NCBI RefSeq assembly: GCF_000186865.1
Contig: NW_008705564.1
Coordinates: 1,051,929-1,115,928 of the forward strand
Length of the DNA: 64,000 bases
Direction: 5' to 3'
Source: Aureococcus anophagefferens
Taxonomy: Eukaryota; Sar; Pelagophyceae; Pelagomonadales; Pelagomonadaceae
The position numbers and the translations under genes were made by a program. Every line of letters begins with the position of its first letter. Position 1 is the first letter of the stretch. The notes beneath the pieces were generated by a model that did no database searches, had not been told where the DNA came from, and saw only the letters and a program-made list of their open reading frames with translations. This document shows, in pieces, positions 1 to 8,822 of the stretch.

Positions 1-880
1 CTCTCTGAGTAGTCATGAACAGTGATTATGGTGGGCGCCAAAACACCCCCTGGCGACCCTCCCGCTGGACCCCAGCGCATCAGGGGTCCGTCCAACATGT
101 CCTCTGGAGGACCAAAGCTGAAAAGCAGCCATCCATGCCGAAACTCGGCTGTGGACGGGCTGCCAAGCACGACGCGCGCCGCGGCTCAAACCTGGTCAAC
201 GACCCGAGAAACGCGCATTGGGGACACCCGCGACCGCTTCGAGACCCTCGCAGACACCCCTCGAGTGCCTCAGCCGCGTAGATCGTCCTCTGGGCCCGGC
301 GCTGACCGCCACGACCACTCGGAGCGCTCGACGCGCACCGCCGGGGCTGCCACGCGCGCGCGCGTGATGATGGAGATAAAAACACGGCCGCGCGCGGGGA
401 ATCCCATCGCGACACTATACCTTCGCGATTCCCCGCGCGCGGCCGAGTTTTTTTGGCACCAGGACCGACATATCGCCCCTCGACGCGTCGAAATGGCCCG
501 GATCCAGAGGCCCCGTTCGCCCCGAAATCGTGCTCGTCTCTCGAGATCGAGAGCGGCGCGTCGAAGATCGCCCGCCGGCGCGGCGCGGGCTCGAAGGCTG
601 CCGGGGCGCCCGGCGGACCGAGCCGCCGAACGCGGCCGTCAAAGTCGGGCGCTGCCCATCGGATCGGCTTCCCAGTGCACTGGAGCCCCTAGAGAACTTT
701 AGGTCTGTGGCGGCGTCGTCCCGCGCGCGGCTCGACGCCTGGGCCCCCTGGCAAGTCCGCCCCCGGGCGCTCGAGCCCCGGCGTCGCTCCGCCCCCCGGG
801 GCGGCGGGCGTCCGCCCCCCCGGTCGCGCGGTCGCCGCCAAAGGGCCGGCCGGAGGGTTGGAACTAAAAGGCGGGCGCGG
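1..880. other. Intergenic region with no convincing gene
   Basis: No reading frame here has a recognisable domain. The long open frames on both strands are expected in DNA this rich in GC. The region lies 3' of the minus-strand kinase that ends at 881. Its one clear structure is the perfect hairpin at 385-445. The left window edge may cut a gene, but no coding signal reaches in from it. Confidence 0.5.
385..445. repeat. 19-bp perfect inverted repeat followed by a T tract
   Basis: The arms at 385-403 and 427-445 are perfect reverse complements (CGGCCGCGCGCGGGGAATC and its complement) around a 23-nt loop. An A tract precedes the left arm and a run of T (448-454) follows the right arm. This could be a small structured transcript ending at a Pol III type T run, or a remnant of a small inverted-repeat element. 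Function is unknown. Confidence 0.55.
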
Positions 881-2954
881 TCAGGCGGCGCGCGGCGCGC
901 CGTCGCCGGCGAAGGCGAAGCCGCGGAAGTGGTCGGGCCGGGGCGGCGCGCGCGCGCGGCGGTCGCGCGCGCGGTCGTCGTCGTCGTCGGACTCGCCGTC
1001 GTCGTCGAGGCGCGGCAGCGGCCCGCGCTCCGTGCAGCGGAGGCGGCCGTCGCCGTCGAAGGCAAAGTACGGCGGCAGCCGCGGCACGGCCGGCGGCGCG
1101 AGCTCCTTGCGCTCGACGGCGGCCCAGTCGAGGCCCGCGAAGAGGGGCTCGTCGGCGACGGCCCCCTCCGTGCCGAGGCGGCTCGCCGCGGCCTTGTCGA
1201 GCAGGCGCGCGGCGAGGCGCACCGCGGCGGGCGTCGCGGCGGCCGGCAGCGGCGGCGGGTCCGCGCGGAGGATGTTGCGGAAGAGGTCGCGGGGCCGGAC
1301 GCCGGCCCCCCCGAAGGGCGTCGCGCCCGCGAGCAGCTCGTGGAAGAGCACGCCGAGCGCCCACCAGTCCACGGCCTTGGAGTACGACTCGCCGCGGAGC
1401 AGCTCGGGGGCCATGTACTCGACGGTGCCGCAGAAGGACCGGCGCCGCGGCGTCGCGCCGCCGCCGTCGTCGCCGTCGAGCGCGCCGACGGCGGCGATGC
1501 CGAAGTCGCAGAGCGCGACGTGGCCGCGCCGGTCCACCTGCGCGGGGCCCGACCGTCGAGCCGACGCGGTCGGAAGGTCCGGCCGCCCCTCGATGCCCGG
1601 ACGCGTCGACGGCGCTCGTCGCGCGCGCGGCCGACGCGTCCCGACGACGCGCGCGTCGACGCCGCGTCGAAGCGTCCGCATGCCGCGCGGGCGCGCGCGA
1701 GCACGTTCGACGGCTTGACGTCGCGATGCACGACGCCCTTGCCGTGGAGGTAGTTGAGCGCCGCGGCGAGCTCCGCGGCGTAGAACGTCGCCGCGGGGAC
1801 GTCGACGGCCTCGCCCCGGAGGGTCCGCGACAGCGAGTTGCCGGCGTAGAAGTCCGTGAGGAGGTAGAGCCTGCGCGCGCATCGACCGCCGGTTCGGGAC
1901 GTCCCAACTTTGAACGTCTCTCGCTCGGCCCCGTCGACGTCGATGCGGCCGACGGTCGGACGGATCGATGGCTCTCGTCGAGTGCTCAACGCGCGGCGGA
2001 CGTGCGCGCGTCGACCCAGTCGAACGCTCGCACGTGGAAGTCGGGTCGGAGCTTCGAGGTCCGCGCGGGGGCGCGCCGCGTCTCGGTCTGGAACGCGTAG
2101 CGGAGCCGCGCGACGAAGGGGTGGCGCAGCACGCGCAGGACGTCGCGCTCGAGGCGCGCCTGGGCCGCGCCGCCGCCCCGGAGGATCCGGCTCTTGTCCA
2201 GCACCTTCATCGCGTAGGCCGCGCCCGCGTCGGGCTCCGCGCGCTTCGTGACGAGGTAGACGACGCCGAAGCCGCCGCGGCCCACGCGCCGCTGGCGCTC
2301 GAAGTCCGTCGGCGAGAAGGGCTGCTCGCTGATGCGGCCCCGGGGCCGCGGCGGCGCGCTCGGCCGCGGCGGCGCGACCGCGCGCGGCGTCGCCGCCGGC
2401 TCCGGCGCCGCGGACGCCCGGAGCGCGGCCGTCTCCCAGGCCCGGAGCTTGGTCGCCTTCTTCGACGACGGGAGGCGCCGGCTGACGCCGCGCACGAGCG
2501 ACGCGAGGAGGGACGGCTTGCGGCGCGGCTTCGCCGGCGCGCCGCCGATGACGCGCGCGACGGGCATGTTCGCTTGGAGGGCCGCGCCGAGCGGCGCCGC
2601 GCGCGGGTTCGGCGCGTCGGACGACGCGCTCGAGCTCCGCGCCGACGACGACCGGTCGTTCTCCTTGATCGTGTGGAGCCGCTCGCCGACGAGGTCGAAG
2701 TGGACGTCGCGCGGCGCCGCGGGCGGCGTCGCGAGCTCGAAGACGACGTCGCGGGGCGCGGCCGCCCTCTCCGGGCTCAGGTCCTCGAGCTGCCGGAGCG
2801 CCGCGTCGCGCTCGAAGCGCGCGGCCTCGATGTGGAACTGGGCGTCGCCGGCGACGATGTCGCGGTAGCGCCCGGGGTCGATGAGGCCCCGCTCCAAGAG
2901 CTGGTCGGCCTTCTCCACGGCCCGCGTGTAGGGCGACTCCGGCGGCGGCGCCAT
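881..2954 (-). CDS. AGC-type serine/threonine protein kinase, three exons
   Basis: Exons by frame continuity are 2077..2954, 1699..1870 and 881..1537, giving 568 aa. The N-terminal ~215 residues are a low-complexity regulatory region. The kinase domain follows: Gly loop GRGGFG near residue 225, catalytic Lys in YAMKVLDK (~250), HRDVKPSNVL (~341), DFG (~361), and an activation/P+1 segment SFCGTVEYMAPE (~384-395) typical of AGC kinases (PKA, S6K, SGK type). The C-terminal tail is acidic, then Arg-rich. All catalytic residues are present, so an active kinase is likely. Intron 1 (1871..2076) is an old family B introner. Intron 2 (1538..1698, 161 nt) has GC-AG ends. Both introns fall inside the kinase domain and must be removed to rebuild it. 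The substrate is unknown. The gene is divergent from the gene at 3164. Confidence 0.85.
1871..2076 (-). mobile_element. Degenerate family B introner element acting as an intron
   Basis: On the minus strand this intron aligns along its length with the fresh family B copies at 6340 and 45318 (for example CGACCCGACTTCCACGTGCG near one end and GACGTCCCGAACCGGCGGT near the other). It lies in the opposite orientation and most A/T positions have become G/C. The flanking duplication is degraded (GCGCGCCC against GCTCTACC). Splicing GC to AG joins AFQTETR to LYLLTDF in frame inside the kinase domain. It looks like a copy on its way to becoming an ordinary intron. Confidence 0.75.
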
Positions 2955-3163
2955 GGGCGGTGCGGTCGCGCGCGCGTCGAGGGCGACGCGCGCACCGAAC
3001 CCCGCGCGCCGGCGCCGCGGAACGCCGTCACGCTGCGGACTCGATCAAAAGCTGTAGCAACGATCGATTGACACAAAGCCCAAAGGAAAGCTGCACAGCG
3101 GCGTGCTGTGTGCATCGCACCTTGAGGATTGGGTGCGTTCTGTCGCGCATCGAAGGGAGGACG
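2955..3163. promoter_or_regulatory. Shared intergenic promoter of a divergent pair
   Basis: This 209-bp spacer separates the kinase start (2954, minus) from the zinc-finger protein start (3164, plus). Base composition drops in AT-richer stretches around 3035-3130. No TATA box can be assigned with confidence. Confidence 0.35.
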
Positions 3164-4555
3164 ATGGCGTATCCTGCGCTGCGCGTGGAGGTGGCGAACG
3201 CCCAGGTGCTCACGCACGAGCCCTTCGACGTGCGCGTCACCGCGGCCGACGGCGCGCCCTCCGGGGCAGCCCCGAAGCGGCAGGCGCTCGCCGTCGAGGT
3301 CCTCGCCGTCGCGCCCGAGGGCGCGCTGGCGTCGCCCCTCGCCGGTCGCCCCCTCGCCGGGTGCGGGCCCGTGGCCTTCCACGCGACGACGAAGAAGGCC
3401 CTGGTCTTCGCCGGCGGGTCGGCGTGCTTCGAGGGCCAGCTCCGCTTCGACCCGGCGTCGCAGCCCCCGGGCGCGGCCGTCGCGGTCGCCGTCACGCGGG
3501 CCGACGGCGCGCGCGGCGTGTCGGCGCCTTTGGTGTTGTCGCGGGCCCAGGTCCTGCTGCTCAAGTGCCGGCGGCTCCCGGCGCCGGCGGCCCAGCCCTT
3601 CGCGTCCTACGCGTTCCACGCGGCGCTCGTGGACTACTCGCGGCCGCCCGGCCGCGCCGGGGGCGACACCGCGCTCGCGGGCCGCCGGCTCGTCGCCTCG
3701 CCCGTCGGCGCCGACGGCGCCGCGCTGCCGCCGAAGAGCTTCGTCGTCGACAAGTCGACGCCCCTCGTCACGGACGGCGACGGCTTCTGCAAGTTCGTCG
3801 TCCACTTCGCCGCCGGCGCGCTCGCGCGGGGGCTCCGCGTCGCCGTCGGCGCCGACGTCGGCGCGCACGCGGACCTCGCGGGCTGCTCGCCGACGGAGAG
3901 CCGGCGCCTCGCGCCCGGCGACGACGCGCCCGCGGCGAAGTCGCGCGACGAGCTCCTCGCGGAGATCACCGCGCCCCGGAAGAAGCCGGCGCGGCGCGCG
4001 CCGAGGACGCCGCCGCCGCCGCCCGTCGACACGGCGCCGCCGGCGAAGCCGCCGGCGAAGCCGCCGCCGTCGCGGAAGCGCCCGCGCGCGGCGCCGCGGC
4101 GCGCCGCGGGCGCCGCGCCGCGCGGCGCCGCCGCCGCCGCGCCCGTCGACGCGCGGGCCGTCGAGCTCGCGCTGCTCCGCGACCTCGAGTGGCTGCCCGT
4201 GCCCGGCGAGGGCGTCCTGCGCTGCCCCTTCTGCCGCGCGGTCCGGTCGCGCGCGGCCTGCGACCTCATCTCGCACAAGCGCGACTGCCTCTACGGCGAC
4301 GTGCTCGCGCGCTACGCCGCGGATCGCGCGCCCGGGGACGCCGCGGCGCCGGAGGCGCCGCGCGCCTGGGACGACGCGCCCCTCGAGGTCGCCCCGGCGG
4401 AGGTCACGCCGCCGCTGCTGCCGCGCGTCGCGTCCGCGTGCTGGCTCGCGCTCGACGAGCCGCCGAGCCCGCTGTCGCCCGTCGACGACGCGTCCAGGCG
4501 CGTCTGGCTCGCGAGCCCGCCGTCCTTCGAGAGCCTCCTGGCCCTCGTCGTCTGA
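3164..4555 (+). CDS. Uncharacterised protein with a C-terminal C2HC-like zinc finger
   Basis: The chosen start is MAYPALRV at 3164; the frame is open further upstream but that part is AT-richer and looks like leader. The product is 463 aa. Residues ~1-260 are rich in alternating hydrophobic residues and look like beta-sandwich sequence. A Pro/Lys/Arg/Ala linker (~265-330) follows, then a Cys-His cluster CPFCRAVRSRAACDLISHKR with a following Cys (C-x2-C-x12-H-x3-C spacing), which is a plausible single zinc site. The tail is acidic. I do not recognise the family. The linker could bind DNA or act as a nuclear signal, but this is inference. It converges on the CASTOR-like channel, 102 bp apart. 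Confidence 0.65.
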   Translation: MAYPALRVEVANAQVLTHEPFDVRVTAADGAPSGAAPKRQALAVEVLAVAPEGALASPLAGRPLAGCGPVAFHATTKKALVFAGGSACFEGQLRFDPASQPPGAAVAVAVTRADGARGVSAPLVLSRAQVLLLKCRRLPAPAAQPFASYAFHAALVDYSRPPGRAGGDTALAGRRLVASPVGADGAALPPKSFVVDKSTPLVTDGDGFCKFVVHFAAGALARGLRVAVGADVGAHADLAGCSPTESRRLAPGDDAPAAKSRDELLAEITAPRKKPARRAPRTPPPPPVDTAPPAKPPAKPPPSRKRPRAAPRRAAGAAPRGAAAAAPVDARAVELALLRDLEWLPVPGEGVLRCPFCRAVRSRAACDLISHKRDCLYGDVLARYAADRAPGDAAAPEAPRAWDDAPLEVAPAEVTPPLLPRVASACWLALDEPPSPLSPVDDASRRVWLASPPSFESLLALVV

Positions 4556-4657
4556 CGTGCCCCGGGAGCTGCGCGCCCGCCCCGCGACTGTGCCCCCCGC
4601 CCCCCCCCGTCGACACCCGCGACGGACATGCCCGCGCCCCTCGGGAGTAACGGCCCC

Positions 4658-7606
4658 TCAGCCCTCGGCGAGGACGATGAAGCTGTCGGTCTTGAGCCAC
4701 CGCTTGAGCTCGCGCTTCCGCGGCGGGTTGAGCACGGGCTCCTCGCCCGCGCGGACGTAGCCGAAGGCGATCTCGGGCCCCCGGAACGCGAGGCGCGCCG
4801 CGCGCATGACGTCGAAGAAGGACTGCTTCCGCCCGACGTCGACGAGGTCCGCCGCGCGGCGGATGTAGAACTCGGACCCCTCGCTCTCCATCAAAATCTT
4901 CAGCAGCTTGTTCACGGTCCGGTCCTCGGCGATCATGGCCAGCGCGTTCGCGACGAGGTCGTTGCTCAGCACGTAGTCGCTGATCTGCGCGTCGGCGATG
5001 AGCTTCGACGTGCGCGAGTCCAAAATCTCCGAGATGATCTGGCACTTCTCCTTCTGCTTGCGGAGCAGGGACCAGGTCGGCGACGAGTGGCAGCGCATGG
5101 CCTTGGACGACGTCCGGGCGCGGGGCGACCGGCCGGGGCTCAGCGCGCCCGACGAGTTCGAGGGGCTCAGCGAAGACGCGGGCGCCTCGACGGACCGCGG
5201 CGACGGCGAGTCGAGCGACCGCGGGCTCAGCACGGCGTCGGCGACGGCCGCGTGGACGGCGTCCGTGGCGTCGCAGGCGCTCTGGGAGAAGGAGTCCCAG
5301 ACCGACGCGCGCCTCGGGCGGTCCGGCGACTCGGACGAGCAGACGAAGTCGACGGACTTGGCGGGCGTCGTCGCCGCGCGCGGCCGCGCGCCGCCCGGCG
5401 CCGGGGGCTGCGTCGACTGGATGTCGCGCAACAGGAGCAGCGTCGTGAGCGCCTGGGAGTCCTTGGACGTCGCGTCGAGGTCCTCCGACTCCTCCGCGAG
5501 GATCACGATCGACGACAGCGACGAGATGGGCAGCTTCTCCTCGAGGTCGCGGCGGCTGCACAGGAGCCCCTCGCTGTGGTAGACCGTTAAATTGGATAGC
5601 TCCAGCGGCCGCTTCCGCGTCGCCCGCTGCTCCCGGAGCCGCTCGGCCTGGGCCTCCGCGGGCAGCTCGCAGAAAATGTGGAGCTCCGAGCCCGGCGTGA
5701 CGAACTCGTCCAACACCTGGACGATGTCGTCCATGTCGCGGCGCCAGCCGCAGAAGAGGACGCACTCGGGCCGCTCCGCGTTATCGTCGTCCATGGAGAG
5801 CGCGCGGTCGTCGCGGAACGTGCGGAGGTCGCCGTCGGACGGCGACGCGACCTCGACCTCCAAGGGTCGGGTCCGCGGCGCGTACGTGTCGTCGTCCTCG
5901 GCGATGACGATGAGCTTGTCGCCCGGTCGTAAGACGAGGTCGTCCTCGGGGTTGACCCAGATCGTCGCGTCCTTGCCCGAGCCCTGGATGACGCCGATGG
6001 GCACCGCGTCGTCGAATCGGAGGAACGCGTCGCCGAAGGAGACGCCGTCGAGCTCCGCGTGGTGCTTGATGTAGAACTCGCACCCGTCGAAGCCCAGGAG
6101 CATGGACCAGACCTGGGCCAGGCCCGGGTGGCGCGCGGACTGGATCATGAGGCGCCCGATGAGGTCGTGCGTGACGATGGTCTCGACGTGGTCGCCGCCG
6201 ACGAGCTGCACGAGGGGCTCGTTGTCGACGTCCTGCATCTCCATGACGATGCAGCGGTCCGACGCCGGCGCGCAGTGGCGCGCCTCGCTCACGAAGCTCA
6301 GCGCGACGCGGAGGCTCCGCGCGTCCGCCTGGTCCGCGCCTGCGTGGAACTCAAATCTGCAACCCGACTTTAATGTGCGCGTAATCGAACGATTTGGACC
6401 AGACTCTTTCGCTGTGCTTCGAGAGCTCGACGAAAGCAATCGATGCGTCCAAAAATCAGACGAATCGACGTCGATTTGACCGAGATAGAGAGTTCTGAAG
6501 TTTGGTGGGGACGTCCCGAACCGGCGGTTGATTTCCACACAGGTCCGCGCGGAGCGTGTCGTCGCTCAGGACGACGACGCTTCGCGCGTGCTCCGCGGAG
6601 ACCTTGTCGAGGTGCTCGCGCACGAGGGGCGACCCCTGGCGGCAGATGACCGTCGTGCCCCGCGTCTCGGGCACCTGCTGCGCGAGCGCGTCCTCCTGCT
6701 CCTCCTTGGGCTTGTCGCTCAGCAGCACGACGACGCCGCCCCCGAGCGACTCGTTGGCGAGGCAGAGCTGCTCCAGCACGCCGAAGAGCTTGTCGCTCCA
6801 GCCCAAGATGACCGTGTGGCCGGATTCGAGCACGTCCGACTTGCCCTTGCGGTAGTGCTCGACCTGGGCAGGAAAAGTGAGTGTTCCGCGCGCGTTCCGG
6901 AAAAAGCATCCATGCTTCGAGACCGTTCCAAGAGATGATCGCTCGTCCAAAAATCAGCCGAAACGAGTGAAAAACGGCCGAGATAGGAGCCTTTGAAGTT
7001 GGGAATTTCGCTCTCTTTTCCTGCCCTGTGCGAGACCTTCTCCGTGATCTGCTCGCTGACGATGCCCAGCAGCAGCGCGGTGACGAACATGCCCCCGAGG
7101 GACACAGCGACGGCGACGACGCGCGTCAGCACGCCCCTAGCGCTGCCCGGGTCCAGCCGCCCCGCGGCGGACGCCCAGTCCCAGGCGATGCCCACGCCCG
7201 CGAGCGACTCCCACAGCGCGTCCGTGGGCGTCGTGTCCGACACGGCGAAGAGCAGCAGCGCGCCGGCGACGACGAGCGCCGCGGCGAGCGCCGCGAGCGC
7301 CTGCATCTTGCTGTAGGGGTTCGTGCTGAACCAGAGGTCCAGGCGGTAGAGCGCCTGGCGCCTCAGGTCGCCGCGCGCGGCCGCGCCCTCGTGGCGCTCC
7401 GCGAGCTTCCGCTCCACGCAGCGCAGGAACGCGGGCAGGCCCCAGGCCCCGGCGACCGCCAGCGCCACGGGCAGCAGCAGCCGCAGGAGCGCCGGCAAAA
7501 GGCCGCCGCTGGCCCGCACGATGTCGCGGCCCTCGAGCTCCAGGCGGAGGAGCGCCACCTCGGCCTCGAGGAGGGCCAGCTTCCGCGCGTGCTCCGCGTG
7601 GACCAT
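4658..7606 (-). CDS. CASTOR/POLLUX (DMI1)-type ion channel with two RCK domains
   Basis: Exons are 7037..7606, 6551..6863 and 4658..6339, giving 854 aa, close to plant CASTOR. Exon 1 has two or three membrane spans (one near VALAVAGAWGLP, one near ALAALAAALVVAGALLLF), a pore region after TDALWES, and an inner helix ending GIVSEQITEKV. An RCK-like domain follows (HTVILGWSDKL, ICRQGSPLV), then the family signature region (DVDNEPLVQLVGGDHVETIV, GRLMIQSARHPGLAQVW, LVIAEDDDTYAP), and a second RCK-like domain (VLFCGWRRDMDDIVQVLDEF). In plants these channels sit in the nuclear envelope and support calcium oscillation; the algal role is unknown. The ADSG-like filter of plant CASTOR is not obvious. 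Two introners (families A and B) interrupt the gene. The start MVHAEHARK was chosen because the three exons then sum exactly in frame; an in-frame ATG also exists at 7759. Confidence 0.88.
6340..6542 (-). mobile_element. Family B introner element (intron of the CASTOR-like gene)
   Basis: The 203-bp element has termini CTGCGTGGAA and TTGATTTCCACACAG (imperfect terminal inverted repeats), flanked by a perfect 8-bp duplication GTCCGCGC (6332-6339 and 6543-6550). On the gene strand the duplication reads GCGCGGAC. The donor is its first GC and the acceptor is the element's terminal CAG. Removing 6340..6550 joins SDDTLRAD to QADARSLRVA exactly, as the channel family requires. Using the GT inside the element instead would break the frame. 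Confidence 0.88.
6864..7028 (-). mobile_element. Family A introner element, internally shortened
   Basis: This 165-bp copy has terminal repeats CAGGGCAGGAAAAG and CTTTTCCTGCCCAG on the gene strand, but lacks about 25 bp present in the ~192-bp copies near the 3' end. Flanks read GTCTCGCA and GTCGAGCA (6 of 8 match), so the duplication has diverged. Splicing GT-AG (intron 6864..7036, 173 nt) joins SEQITEK to VEHYRKGKS in frame. Confidence 0.85.
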
Positions 7607-7921
7607 GGCCGCGGGACCGGCAGATTCCCGCGACCGACGCAGCGTGGGGGCGACGGCCAGGCGAGGGATGGCGACCAGGGCTGCTTCAACGAGTTCACCG
7701 AGGCACGATGCTGTGCAACATCTGCGACACTGTGCCGCCGGTGCACAGTCTCGGTGCACACAGGAGCTCGGCGCGATTCACGAGCCGGCCGGCGCATGCG
7801 GGCGGCCCAGGCAAGTTCATAGAGCGTCGGCCCTCCGGGGCTCCGCGCTCAACTGGCACCCGAGTCGTGCTCGAGATCGACATAGAGCGTCGGCTCGCGC
7901 TCACCGCTGGCCCCGGCGACG
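7607..7921. promoter_or_regulatory. Divergent intergenic region with a direct repeat
   Basis: This 315-bp region separates the channel start (7606, minus) from the ankyrin gene (7922, plus). ATAGAGCGTCGGC occurs twice, at 7819-7831 and 7882-7894, and each copy is followed a few bases later by CGCGCTCA. The repeat sits directly upstream of the ankyrin gene start and may be a promoter element or a small duplication. Confidence 0.4.
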
Positions 7922-8818
7922 ATGTTCTCGCAGCTCAATCGTGAGTTCCACGCCGCCATCAGGCGCAACGACATCGTCGACGTGCGGCGGTGCCTCGACG
8001 AGGGCGCCAACCCGAAGCAAGTCGACGGCATGGGTTTCACTCCGCTGTTCAATGCTGTCACTAATTCCAAAGATTGGTTTGACGTCTTTGGTCTCCTAGT
8101 TGCCCGAGGCGCATCGATCAGTCAGAGCAATCTTAATCAGCGCTATAACACGCCACTCTTCGGTAATTGTCGCGGTGGTAGTCCAAAGTCGCTTTCGCTT
8201 GTGCTCGACCTTGGAGCCCGAGTCGATCAGTGGGGTGCGAGCGATCCTCAAGTTCAGGAACACCCGCGTGGCACCGGGCTTGTCGTGCCGCTCGGCCTCA
8301 CGAGCCATCACCGGCGCTTTGAACTGACGAAGGTGCTTCTGGACCGCGACGCAGACGTTGATTTGGGGTTCCAAGGCGGAGCAAGCCCATTATGCATCGC
8401 TTGTCGGCAGGCCATTGATGTTAGTGATGTGTCTGTGCTGCTCTCACACGGTGCTGTCATCGACAGAAACGTGTGTCGTGCCATCCTGAATAACGGAGGT
8501 GCATCGACGTTGGTGAAACACTCGCTTCTTGAACTCATGGCCATGCTCACGCATCATTACCCCGCCTATTTCGCATGGTCGCACGTCGATTGTTTCGCTG
8601 TAGACGCAGGGGTCCTGGTACAAGCCGAACTTCTCTGGTCCGAGCGGCGCGCGAATCTCCTCGCGCGGCGCATGCTGCGGATCCGCCTCCACGTCGTCGG
8701 CCCGCGCGCCGACCACGCGGGCTCGGCGCGGCGCCGCGTCTTCGACTGCCGGCCCCTCGCGCGCCACCTCGTCGAGTTCCTCAGCGGCCCGCTCCCGCCG
8801 CGGGCCTTCCCGTTCTAG
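7922..8818 (+). CDS. Ankyrin-repeat protein
   Basis: The 298-aa product begins MFSQLNREFHAAIRRND and carries four or five degenerate ankyrin repeats (residues ~10-200), seen as VRRCLDEGANPKQVDGMGFT, a segment around GLLVARGASI and a segment around KVLLDRDADVDLG. Repeats of this kind mediate protein-protein binding. From ~8030 to ~8600 the DNA is clearly less GC-rich than its neighbours, while the last ~180 bp (from ~8640) return to Arg-rich, host-like coding. A composition shift within one frame could mean a fusion, a recently acquired repeat region, or a frame change near 8600. The stop lies 4 bp from the stop of the convergent transporter gene. The partner and role are unknown. Confidence 0.7.
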   Translation: MFSQLNREFHAAIRRNDIVDVRRCLDEGANPKQVDGMGFTPLFNAVTNSKDWFDVFGLLVARGASISQSNLNQRYNTPLFGNCRGGSPKSLSLVLDLGARVDQWGASDPQVQEHPRGTGLVVPLGLTSHHRRFELTKVLLDRDADVDLGFQGGASPLCIACRQAIDVSDVSVLLSHGAVIDRNVCRAILNNGGASTLVKHSLLELMAMLTHHYPAYFAWSHVDCFAVDAGVLVQAELLWSERRANLLARRMLRIRLHVVGPRADHAGSARRRVFDCRPLARHLVEFLSGPLPPRAFPF

Positions 8819-8822
8819 CGGA

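Noticed and set aside
412..424. Resemblance to U3 snoRNA box A (ACTATACCTTC)
   Set aside because: The match is short, lies in the loop of a hairpin, and a T tract follows within 40 bp. No box B, C or D in a plausible arrangement follows.
530..1753. Long open frames on the strand opposite the kinase gene
   Set aside because: They are Arg/Ala/Gly-rich and lack domains. In DNA with this GC content stop codons are rare in all frames. The minus-strand kinase motifs explain the region.
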